Positions 11,001 through 22,083 of a DNA stretch of 64,000 bases are shown here, in pieces. Source of the stretch: Lindgomyces ingoldianus. Its lineage: Eukaryota; Ascomycota; Dothideomycetes; Pleosporales; Lindgomycetaceae. Location: assembly GCF_010093535.1 (NCBI RefSeq), contig NW_022985188.1, forward strand, positions 729,248-793,247, given 5' to 3'. Within the stretch, counting starts at the first letter, position 1; the number at the start of each line of letters is the position of its first letter. A model generated the notes under the pieces. It was given only the letters and a program-made list of their open reading frames with translations, ran no database searches and was not told where the DNA came from. Made by a program: the position numbers and the translations under genes.

Positions 11001-12506
11001 GTATGTAGGTGTACACCTACAAGCTTAACAAGCACTATAGATTGCAAAAATATAAGGCGCAACTAGTAGTCTACAGCAATTAACAAAGAAACATTACTAT
11101 ATAAGATACCTACACTGCTACCCTAGCAGAACGCTTATTTTAAATGCTAATAGCAATATCTGCACGCTTTAACTTAGAGCTTAAACAATATAACATAACT
11201 AACATGTTTATACATGCAGCAATTAACCGCAATATCTACATGCAGATGCTAAGAGGCTATTAGAAACTAGGTACAATACTAAAGCTTTAAAAAGCACTAT
11301 ATAGACTGCAAATTTCTTCTCTACTCTAGTAATACTATTTTATAACAACTCTTAAAGGCCTTAGGTTCTTAGCTGTTTTACACAAACTCTACTACATAAC
11401 TAAAGCTAGAATATTTGTCTTCTTCTACGTAGACAACCTTATTATTGCGTACAAGAAAGGCTCTAAAGCAGATGTACAGCGTGTAGTAGACTAGTTACAA
11501 GAGAAGTATACCCTAACAGAAGGTAAAGACCTATAATAGTTCCTAGAAGTTAAGATTATTAGAGATTAATAGTAATAAATAATTTAGCTGTTACAGGCCT
11601 TATATATTAACAAGATAGCTAGGCTAGCTAACAGAAAGAACCTGCAGCACACTACACCTATAAGTAGGATTAAACTTATGCTGCAATCTAGTTTTGCAAC
11701 CCTATTAAAAGTAAATTAATATTAGCAGAAGATTAGATCTCTGCTCTTTGCAGCAGTTACTATAAGACTAGACATTGCCTTTGCTACATCACGCCTTGCA
11801 CGGTTTCTTACAAATCCCGCATCTGACTATTAGGATGCAGCTGATTGAGTCATCCTGTACCTACATGCGACACGGACGTACGCACTCTAATTAGGAGGAG
11901 AAGACTACCTTGTAGTAGCAAGCAATGCGTTATTTGTAGATAATACACTAGATAGGAAGAGCTCTTAGAGCTACATTATTTAACTATTTAGCAGATAGAT
12001 TGCATAGTAAGCAAATAAACAAGATATAGTCACAACATTAACAACAGAAGCAGAATTACTTGCACTGTTCTAAGTTGCTAAGGAAGCTATGTTTACAAGA
12101 ATGCTTCTTAACAAACTGTAGGTTAAGCTGCCTAATTTAACTATTATAATCTAGTGCAACAACAAGCAGACAATCTAACTAGTAAACAAAGAGATATCTT
12201 AACTTTAAACTAAGCTCCAACATGTTAACATCTATAACCACTAGCTCTAACAGGAAGTCTCTTAACAAATAATTAAGGTTGTCCATGTCCCCTCTAGCAA
12301 GATGCTTGCGGACAGACTCACTAAAGCGCTTCTAGTCAGCAAATGGCTAAGCTTTCTTTAGCAAATTCAGCTAGTTGACGTCAGGGAGAGGATAGTCAGT
12401 TAGGAAGCGGATATAGAAGAGATTAAAGCAAGAATGGAAGCCCTGGAAGCATACTAAGGTTGCGCAATTGGGAACCAGCTTGAAGCATGTCCAAGCTGAG
12501 GGGGTG

Positions 12507-12830
12507 TGTCAGATTTGCGCACCTACTGTCAAGACAGGAGGAACGCTTGACGAAAGCTGCTACATAGTACNNNNNNNNNNNNNNNTTGCAGCATGTTGCA
12601 GCAGTTTGCAGCAAATTGCAGAAAATTGCAGCATTTTGCAAGCTGGTCGCGCATAGGGCAAGTGCGCGAGGGACTCGGATCGGCAAAACAAAAAGCCGAG
12701 CAACACGAGTAGAGCAGAAAAAGGATCGAAAAATGAACACAATTAAATACAATCAATCAATCATCCCATACATCATATCCAAACCCATCATTCATCTCAG
12801 GAAGCCTAGAAACAGTGCTTCAATCTGACA
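12507..12830 (+). repeat. Copia-1 3' LTR (contains a 15-N gap)
   Basis: It matches the 5' LTR outside the array. The 15 Ns replace what is 73 bases in the 5' LTR, which exactly accounts for the 58-bp length difference. Confidence 0.9.
12571..12585. other. Assembly gap (15 N) inside the LTR decamer array
   Basis: Fifteen Ns placed at the tandem decamer array of the Copia-1 3' LTR, most likely an unresolved repeat and under-sized. Confidence 0.95.
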
Positions 12831-15800
12831 ATAGTGTTCTTATAAGTAACTTATAAAGACCTAAATAAAAAGTTAACAGCCTTAAGTTGCCTAAACACCT
12901 TATAAAAAAATAAAAAAAAGCTTTACTTTACACTTTACTAAGTTCTGCTAACTTGCATTTAATATAGGCTTAAATAAGATAGGTCTAATTACAGCTTTAT
13001 ATAACTCCCTCTTAACTAAACTGTAACGCGCTATAGTAGGAGAACCCCTTCTAAACAACCTTAACGCGTACGCAAACCTAATTGCTACCTATAATAATAA
13101 CATAAGGTTCCTCCTTGTACAAGCCCTAATACGCCCCTAAACTAGCGTAGTTGCAAATAAAAACTTTAATGTAATAAAAATTAATTTAAATTATGCTCTA
13201 GTTAGTTCTAAAAAGTGTAAAGATTATAAAAAAAAAAGTTAATACTTTAAGTGTAGTAAGTATAGTTATATTTTCTAAAACTACTTTATTTCTTTTTTTT
13301 TAAGTCTGCGCAAGTAGTGCTGCTAGCACTTATTAAAAATTTTTACTATTTTAATTTTATTTCTGTAAGAGCTCTAACTTGTATTTAAGCTCTAATCCCC
13401 TTTACTACTCTTAACATAGCTGTAGCTATAGCAGTAAGAGCCTGCAAAAAGGCTTGTCTTAGGGTTAAGTTGCCCCTTAGGACTAATTTAACACTAGATC
13501 TCTGCTAACTTATAGGCTAAGTCCTTTACTAATAACTAGAAGTACTAAGTTAATATTTTTATATGTTTATAATAAAAAACTATATTAGCCTTAATATAAG
13601 CTCTTATTAACTTAGAAGTAAATAGTATAGGTTACATTAATAAAAAACTAGCGTGTAAACTAAATCTCTAATTAATACTACTTACCTAAATAATTTACTT
13701 AACTAGATTTAATAAAAAATAACTTAAAAAAGGTTTTATCTCTTGTACTATAACTATTATAATTACCTACTAACACTATAAAGAGCAGATTAAGCTTTAT
13801 GTAATAAATATAAAATGTTATAACTTAATTCTAGAATAACTATAGCTATATTAGCATAAGGTTGCCTTTAATTACTAAAAGTAAGTTCTAAACTTTAACT
13901 CTTTCTAATGCTAAGATGTATACTTATGCTTACACCTAAACAACACTTAAATAGCACTTAATATAGAAGGTCTCTAGACCTACTTTTTAATAACCTAAAA
14001 AAGAACTACCTAAGTAAGGCTAACAAGCTAGGCCTTTTACTAAAATAGGCTATGTAAAATAATTTAATAACTACTTAAACTTAAAAAAAAAAAGCTTTTA
14101 AAAAACTTTTACTTACCTAATTTAAACATAAACTAGGACTTACACAGCAGATAGACATCTACTACATAGAACCTACCCTATTTGTAACCCTAGCTTAACA
14201 ACTAGATTATAAAATCTACATAGTTATAATTTCTAATATAGACTAAGCTTTAGCTCTTTAAAAACATACTAACTTAAAGATAATAGTCTTTTAAGACTAC
14301 TATAACTTGTTATATATCTTTTTTTAAGATAAGTCTAATAAGCTTTTAATATAATGTCTATATAATTACTAAATAACTTTTAAGCCTAGTAAACAACCTA
14401 GTTATAGGCTACTATATAGGATGTTGCTAAATAAATTAAAAGTGCTCTAAAAATACTTTAATAAGAACCTAAAAAAAGAGTTTATTTAAGCTAGCTTCTT
14501 ACTAGTAGTGTTACTTATACTATTTATAAAGAAACTTAGAGGTAGGCTTTAATTCTATGTTAACTACTAAGGACTAAATGCTATTACTATTAAAAACTAA
14601 TACTTAATTTCTTTTTTATAAAAAACTCTAAGCTAACTAAGTAAAGTAAAGTATTTTATAAAGTTAGATATTATTACTGCCTTTAATAAGCTAAAGATAG
14701 TAAAGAGTAATAAGTAGCTAACAGCGTTTTAGACCTAATATAGACTATTTAAGTACCTAGTAATGCCCTTTAGCTTAGCTAACACACTTAGTACTTTTTA
14801 ATATTTTATAAACAACTTACTCTAACCCTACCTAGACATGTTCTGCACTACATATATTAATAATATTCTAATCTATAGTAATAGCCTTTTAGAGCACAAA
14901 CAGCATGTACGCCTAGTGCTAAAGGCTATAGAAGAAGCAGGTCTATAACTTAATGTAGACAAATGTAAGTTCTACTAATTAAAGGTTATATATTTAAAAT
15001 ATATAATCTTTATAAATAGTATCTAAATAGACCTTATTAAAGTTTAGACTGTGCTAGATTAGTAATACTTAAAAGATATAAAAAATGTTTAAGCTTTTAT
15101 AAAATTTACTAACTTTTACTAATAATTTATTAACAACTTTTTATAGCTAGTAAGCCTTATAATTATACTTACTAAAAAAGGGGTTTAATTTAACTTTAAC
15201 TTAAATTACTAATAGTTTTTTAACTAGCTAAAAAAAGCCTTTACTAAAGCTTTAATACTCTACTACTTTAACTTTAAACTACTAATACTTGTAAAAGCTA
15301 ATGCCTTAGACTACATAGTAGTAGGAGTTCTCTTCTAGACTAAGCTAGACAGGACTATTAGGCCTATTATATACTTCTTAAAAAGAATAAGTCTTGTAAA
15401 AGGTAATTATAAGATCTATAATAAGAAATTGCTTACTATAGTATACTACTTTAAATAATAGCAACCTAAACTAGAAAGTGCAGCGCATCTAATATAGGTT
15501 CTATTTAACTATAAGAACTTATAGTACTTTGCAACTATAAAATAACTTAGCTACTAACAAGCCTGTTAGTCTAAATACTTATTTTATTTTAATTTTAAGA
15601 TTACTTATTATTCTAGTTAAAATAAAGGGAAACTAGATGCCTTTATAAGGTAATTCTAAGACATCTTTACTTAAGAAAAAGTGTAAAAAGCTTAACACTA
15701 AACTTTACTTTAACTTAAGCTATTTTTAGACCTTAACTTAAACAAAATAAATTAGATAATTAATTAAATTATTACTAATAAGTATTTAAATAATAAATTT

Positions 15801-17307
15801 ATCTAAGAAACCTTAGACCTGCTTTAAAATAGCGCTAGTTAGTTAAAAAAGGTAACACTAGCTAACTATAAAAACTAAAATAGTAAGCTATATTACTATA
15901 ACTAACTTATAATCTTTAATTCTAATAAACTAAGAATTAAACTACTCTAAATTATACATAACTTGCCTGTTAGAGGACACTTAGGCAGAGGAAAGACTCT
16001 TAACCTACTATAGAGAGAGTACTACTAGCCCTGCATGTTCTATACTGTACGCTAATACATATTATGTTGCTATACTTACTGTAAAGTAAAGGCCTTTTAA
16101 AAAAGGTATAATAGCCTACTTAAACTACTTCTAATCTCTAAATAAGCTTAGAAAAATATATTTATTAATTTTATTATAAACCTACTTTTATTTAAAGAGT
16201 ATATAAATATTATAGTAGTTATTAATTACTTAACTAAGTATTAACACTTAATACTATGTTCCTCTAGAACTGCCTCTAATATAGCCTAGTTATTCTACTA
16301 ATACATATAAGTTTACTATAGCCTACCTAACATAATTATATTAGATAGAGGTACACAGTTTATCTTAGCCTTTTAGGACAAACTCTGTAAATAGCTCTAA
16401 ATTATCTCCTATCTATTTATAGCTTTTTACCTAGAGACTAATAGCTAGACTAAGAACATAAACACTATAATAAAATAAGTTCTATAAGTGTACACAAACT
16501 ACTAGTAGGACAACTAGGTAAAATAGTTAGCTATAGCATAGTTTAAAGCTAATAACATAACATCTAAATTAACATAAGTATTCTTATTCTTAGTAAACTA
16601 TAGATACTACTTCTAAATAGAATTTAAACTACTTATAAATACCTTCTAACTAACTTATTAATTTATATAAGTAATAAATGTAAATAGACTTATTAATAAG
16701 ATTTAAAATATATCTAAATATGTTTATAAAAAGCTTATATAGGCTTAAGCTCTTTAATAAGAGTACATAAACTAATTTTAAACCTCTGCCCCTGCGTATG
16801 CAGCTGGCAAAAAGGTCTAGCTAGACGCTAGAAATATTTAAATAAACTAATAATTAAAAAAACTTAATTAGAAAAACCTTAGCCCCTTTATAGTAGCTTA
16901 TATAGTCTTATTGCACGCTTACTAATTAATTCTACCTAACAGCATAAAGATACACCCTGTGTTCCACGTATTATTGCTGCGCTAAGTAGCCTTTAAATCT
17001 AACTATCTACCTAGACAGCTAAACCTGCTACTTAAACTTATTATTATAAATAATAAACTAAAATATGTTATAGAAGACGTTAAATAGATCTAGTTTAATA
17101 AAAAAAAACATATCTATAAATACTTTATAAAATAGACTAGATATAATAAACTGTTGTAGGAACCTGTAGAAGCTCTATAAAAGAACTCTATAGTAACTTA
17201 ATTCTATGCCTAATACCTATTTAAACTAAACCTGTACCCTAATAAAAACAACCTAATGCTAGAACTACTAATGTAAAGGATTCCCTTCCTAATAAGGGGG
17301 GGGGTAC

Positions 17308-17625
17308 TGTTACAGTATCCTCTCTAGATCCTAGACATAACTGTATTAGACATGTACTAGAGTATTATTAGTGCACGTCTAACATAAACATAACATAACA
17401 TAGACATAAACTTAAGCATAAACTACTTTAACACTAACTAAACTTAAAACAGGCTTAATTTATACCTAAAGCGCTTAGACTTCTAAGCTAAGTATTTAAT
17501 TACTAATTTCTTTCTAAACCTTCCTGTTCCTCACACAATGTCTTGTACCTACTATGATACCTCACGTAGTAATTAAACTAGACCTCCGTGAAGCTCTATA
17601 ACCTTACTTGTGCACAATCGTGACA
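17308..17625 (+). repeat. Gypsy-1 3' LTR
   Basis: 318 bp. The last 110 bp (from about 17515) keep CpA/TpG sites that are mutated in the 5' LTR, while the first 200 bp are mutated in both. Confidence 0.9.
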
Positions 17626-17889
17626 CTAGCTTTAAATTACTATAAGATTTTTATAAAAAGCTTTTTTATAGTTATACTTACACTTAAACTTTACTTTAAG
17701 CTTTAAGTAATGCTTAATAAATATATTAGGCTAGTTTATGCTAATATAGCTTATATTATGCTTAGCACGCAAAGAATTAGCTATATTAGCTATAGCTGCT
17801 AGCTAGAGGGGAAATCCTTACACATCTAGCTTAAGTATGTGCTAAATAATTACCTACTTTTTATTATTATCTAGCTTTTATAAGTTAAC

Positions 17890-18138
17890 GTACTTTATAG
17901 ACGAGTTGCTTACACACCTAAGTTACTTACTTTTGCTAAGACTCTACTACACTACTTTTCTTACACTAATGTATTCTTAATAACACTACTTAAACATGTT
18001 AAAGAAACATTAAATATAGCTTACGCTTTAGGCTTTTAAATAAAACGCAACACTTTTTAACTAACACGCTGCAGCTATCTACAGAGTCTTTTAAAAGATA
18101 ATAAGTAACTAACACGCTAGACAACCTTTTTAAGCTAA
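17890..18138. repeat. Loop of element A, a copy of the element-B terminus
   Basis: It starts ACGTACTTTATAGACGAG and carries paired AGTTGCTT/AGTTACTT words. It then follows the same sequence as the first 245 bp of element B (compare 21254-21496 and 54882-55130). It lies between the two 1.6-kb arms of A. This suggests A grew around, or captured, a B-type end. Confidence 0.6.
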
Positions 18139-19753
18139 TTATATAGCTAACTTATAAAAGCTAGATAATAATAAGAAGTAGGTAATTATTTAGCATATAC
18201 TTAAGCTAGATGTGTAAGGATTTTCTCTCTAGCTAGTAGCTATAGCTAATATAGCTAATTCTTTACACGCTAAGTGTAATATAGGCTATGTTAGCATAAA
18301 CTAGCTTAATATGTTTATTAAGTGTTACTTAAAGCTTAAAGTAAAGTTTAAGCGTAAGTATAACTATAAAAAAGCTTTTTATAAAAATCTTATAGTAATT
18401 TAAGGCTAGTTTAACCTTATAGAGAATATTAAAGCTAAGTATAGTATCTAAAATAATAACATATATAACTTTAATAAAATAAGGTTTATAATAAGCTAAA
18501 TATCTACTAGAGTAGTTATTATAGGTTTAGAGAGATAAGGACAGCTAAAAGTAGTCTAGCTAGGTAACTAGAAGTAGACAACAGCTATCTAGGGCATTAA
18601 TGCTAAAAAGTAGGCTATTTTACTTTTTATTATCTTTTAAAGTAGCAACTACTTTTTAAACTAGTATAAAAAAAATCTACTTTAAAATTAAGTTATTATA
18701 ATCTCTAAGCGCAGCTAGACTACTAATTAGCTTAGTCTAAACTAGTTAAAGCACTTTAATATATATATAAAGAAGTGTACTATTAGCAGCTACTATCTAC
18801 TAGTTATTAACAGCTATAAAAGCTATAACTTACTTTATTTTTAGTAATACTATAAAGATAATAAAATTATTACTATTTATATACTTTTTTACTTATTACA
18901 CCTTTTATAGCTACTTAATATAGGTTGTTTTACTTCTTTAAAGAAAGTGTATAAGCGCGAAGCTAAAAACCTTATATATAACTAGATTACTTATATTATA
19001 AAAATAAAGTTTCTACTATGCTTTAAAGTAGCTTATAATGCTATAATTACTTTTAGTAATATTTAAAAAAAGTTCTAAGGCGCTAGATTAGTTCCTTTTA
19101 ACTTATAATAAGTTATAATAGGCCTTAATGTAAAGTTGTGCACTTTATTACTACTACTACTTATATATAACAAGCCTTAGTAGTTATAAACTCTAAGTAA
19201 TACTTTAAAACTTAAGTTATAATTAATGCTTATAAAAATAAAAATTTAAAAGTATATAAATAGTTTACTAACTTTTATAGTTAAAGTGTTTAAAAAGGTT
19301 TTAAAAAGAGTAGTAATAATTATATATAAGCTAGTGTTAGTGCAATAAAAAAATTACTAAGCTTTAAGTAGCTAATAAGGCTACTATGTAATATAAATTA
19401 TATAAAAGAAAGTACATTAAGGTAGAAAAAACTTTAATAATTTAGAAAAGCCTACGCTTAATAGCTCTAAAGGAGTTTAAAGCGCGCAGTAACAGGAAGA
19501 AGGCAAAGAAGCAGGTGCAAGCTAAAGTAGGTAAGCTATCCTAAAGGCGCTGCAGATAGTGCAATTAGACTAGGCATAACACGCAAACGTGTAAGCAAGA
19601 AGCAGAAGTAGTATCTAAATAATATTCTAGGCTGTACTATACTATATAGTGCCAGAGCGGGTTGTTATAGGCTATAATAGAGTTTGTTAGGGTAGGGTCT
19701 TGGCAAAAGTAAGCGACTCAGGTGTGTGAGCAACTCGCCTATGAAGTACGTTA

Positions 19754-19972
19754 TAGACCTGTTTTATTTATATTAAATATATCCTTCTCTGTGTACTCTC
19801 TACACAGCGTTCTAATAGCCCTTATCTCCTGCTTAGCTTAGGCTAGTACTAAAGCAGCCTTACTATAATACTTATAAAGCTTAATATTATAACATTGCTT
19901 AAAGTTAGTAAGCTAGCTTACGCTAAACTCTAGTATAAGAAGGTTAACATAATTAGGTATTTACAGCTAAAT
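19754..19972. other. RIP-mutated spacer between elements A and Z
   Basis: AT-rich, no gene or repeat border recognised. It continues, across element Z, with the sequence after 44241 (shared TAAAT target repeat), so it is older DNA into which Z inserted. Confidence 0.6.
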
Positions 19973-20272
19973 TGTAACGATTCTTATGAATCGTTCCATC
20001 TTAAGTTGCCTAGAACCTCTAGAAGGCCCTTGTATCAGCCCCGACCTCAACCTGGCCCTAACTCTGCCCAGCCCCCTGCTGTTACCTCTATTCTCTTATA
20101 TATTTAGTTGCACCTTGCCTCTGTAGCTAGCTTAGTAGTTTTCTAATATCCTTTGTACAAGGCCTATAGGTGTTAATAGAAATTCCTAGGTTCTAAGTCC
20201 CCACGCACTTCTATATGCCTCTAAGTAGATTTCTACTGTATTTAGACTTATTGTCTTGCCTGTGCTGTTACA
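19973..20272 (+). repeat. Element Z 5' LTR
   Basis: 300-bp LTR with TG/CA ends. It is moderately RIP-mutated compared with the solo copy at 44396-44705, which is nearly clean and GC-rich. Confidence 0.88.
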
Positions 20273-21496
20273 TTATATTAGGAAACTTACTTTTACTAGT
20301 AATAGCTTTATTATAATATTATACTAATTGTTTATTTAACTATATCTAAGCTTAAGACATGTCTAATTTAGTTTAAGTTATAATACTTACACACTATTAT
20401 ATTAAACTATTTAGTTTATAAATAAGATTTTAAAGACTTTTTATTAACTAAAGCTTTTAAGTTTAGAACTTTTTATCTCTTATAATTAAAATTGCTTTTA
20501 AAAAAGGTATAAAAAATGCGTAAAGGTAGAAACCTAGAAACTACTAATAACTTATTAGAATTAGAGGTAACTACTAATGTTTAACTAACTACCTTTTAAC
20601 TTTAGAGTTAAATACACTCTAGCTAAGCTATACCCTACTTAACTTAAAGTTAATGCATAGTAACATGTTTTAATAAACCTTAATTAACTACTAAATTACT
20701 TCTAATAATGCCTTAAATTACCTCTACTACTTTAATAGTAAGAGACTTTTAAGACACCTCTAATAACACTTAAATGCTACTACACTAAACACACGCTTAA
20801 GGTTAATAGCTGCATAGATAGCAAAGAATAAAGAGTAAGTTTTAATTATTAATAGGCTAGACATTTATATAAATTACTATTAGAACAGGCGCGCACGCAT
20901 GGCATTTAGTTTAGAGGACACTGCTAGCAGTGCAAAGGAATATTTTAGAGTAAGGACACTTAGCTAAATTAAACTAGTTTTAGTTTAAAAAAGTAGAGAA
21001 CATAATAGTAATACTTTATACTATAATTACTACTAATAAAGACTATTAGTTTATAAAAGGAGGGGTAGTGTAATAATTCTTATAAATTATTCTATCTTAA
21101 GTTGCCTAGAACCTCTAAAAGGCCCTTGTATTAGCTCTAACTTTAACCTAGCCCTAACTTTCTCTAGCTCTCTACTGTTACCTTTATTCTTTTATATATC
21201 TAGTTGCACTTTGCCCTTATAGCTAGCTTAGTAGTTTTCTAATATCCTTTATAATGTACTTTACAGGCGAGTTGCTTACACATCTAAGTTGCTTACTTTT
21301 ACTAAAACCCTACTAAACTACTCTTCTTACACTAATGTATTTCTAATAACACTACTTAAACATACTAAAAGAATGTTAGATATAGCTTACACTTTAAGCT
21401 TTTAAATAAAATAAAAAACTTTTAAAGAAACATGCTATAGCTATATATAAAGTTTTTTAAAAGATAATAAATAACTATAGCACTAGATAACCTTTA

Positions 21497-22083
21497 TGTT
21501 ACAGCCAACAGACAGACTGTAATGACCTAATTAGCTGTCCCACACAGCCCGAACGACGTCGGATGGAAGAAGCTTAACCCCACGTTAAATAAATCACGTG
21601 ACAGGACAGATAAGGAATGGCTTTAGCTTTTAGACAAAAGCCTAGCAGAGTGTATCATCTAATAGGCCATGCAGGCTTGCAGGCTGTGCAGGCTATGTAG
21701 AAACAAGCATGCAAGCATGCAAAGCATGTAAACCTTATGTATATAGTCTTAATTACAACTATAGTTAGAAAGTTATAATTACTATTTAGTCTTTACCTAC
21801 TTAATAGACTAAAAGGCATTAAAACTTTTATAAAAAGGACATTGCTGCCTTATATATCTTGCACTATATATACCTCCTTTTCTATCCTTACAGATTAGGT
21901 TTGCTAGCTCCCTATACAGCTGCTAGGCTAAACTACAACCTGCCTTCTTTACTCTGCTATACTTATACCCTGCTTAACAGACTGTACACCTAATCTAGCT
22001 AAGTTCTACCCCCTTCTGCTAATAACTACTATAGGCTGTTATACTCCTAAAAATACTATTTTACTAGAGTAAAGATTAAAACA
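21497..22083 (+). repeat. Gypsy-2 5' LTR
   Basis: 587 bp. Here the first 150 bp are the less mutated part, whereas in the 3' LTR the last part is the cleaner one. Contains GCAGGCTTGCAGGC-type direct repeats and a TATATATACC promoter-like box near 21867. Confidence 0.9.

Larger units (their letters stand above)
7340..12830 (+). mobile_element. Copia-1 LTR retrotransposon, TSD ATAGT, inserted in Gypsy-1
   Basis: LTRs 7340-7721 (382 bp) and 12507-12830 (324 bp plus under-sized gap) share TGTCAGAT...TCTGACA ends. The 5-bp repeat ATAGT flanks the element at 7335-7339 and 12831-12835. A polypurine tract (TGAGGGGGTG) abuts the 3' LTR. Domains on the plus strand, read through stops, are: a Gag start at 7754, a CxxC zinc-knuckle-like segment near 8720, and a GAG-pre-integrase H...C..C region at about 9480-9600. 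Reverse transcriptase follows with FFYVDN at about 11420, then RNase H at about 11770-12330. Integrase upstream of RT and the sequence character fit Ty1/copia. Most of the interior is RIP-mutated while the LTRs and the first 350 bp of Gag are almost clean. Confidence 0.93.
6464..17625 (+). mobile_element. Gypsy-1 LTR retrotransposon (RIP-degraded), TSD CTAGC, split by Copia-1
   Basis: Two 318-bp LTRs (6464-6781 and 17308-17625) begin TGTCACG/TGTTACA and end in (C/T)(G/A)T(G/A)ACA-type termini. The element is flanked by the 5-bp repeat CTAGC (6459-6463, 17626-17630). A G-rich polypurine tract (about 17294-17304) precedes the right LTR. Reading through RIP stops on the plus strand gives reverse transcriptase at about 14250-15000 (with VMPF and a YIDD-like Y-I-N-N box before LIYSN), then RNase H. 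An integrase follows with a zinc-binding segment at about 15960-16110 and a core after 16140. RT-RNaseH-integrase order places it in Ty3/Gypsy. The internal region lies at 6782-7339 and 12836-17307. All frames are dead. Confidence 0.92.
5121..19751. mobile_element. DNA transposon A: TA-flanked foldback element with about 1.6-kb inverted arms, interrupted by Gypsy-1
   Basis: The ends are inverted copies starting ACGTACTTCATAGGCGAG, flanked by TA on both sides (5119-5120, 19752-19753). The inverted similarity does not stop at a short TIR. The left arm is 5121-6463 plus 17631-17889, once Gypsy-1 is removed. It matches the reverse complement of about 18139-19751 nearly throughout, so the element is a palindrome with arms of about 1.6 kb. 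The loop is about 250 bp (17890-18138), and the loop begins with another copy of the transposon end type (ACGTACTTTATAG). Without the insert it is about 3.5 kb. I see no transposase frame; it is RIP-degraded and probably non-autonomous. Subterminal GAGTTGCT repeats sit in pairs inside each end. TA target and ACGT ends suggest the Tc1/mariner-pogo group. Confidence 0.75.
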
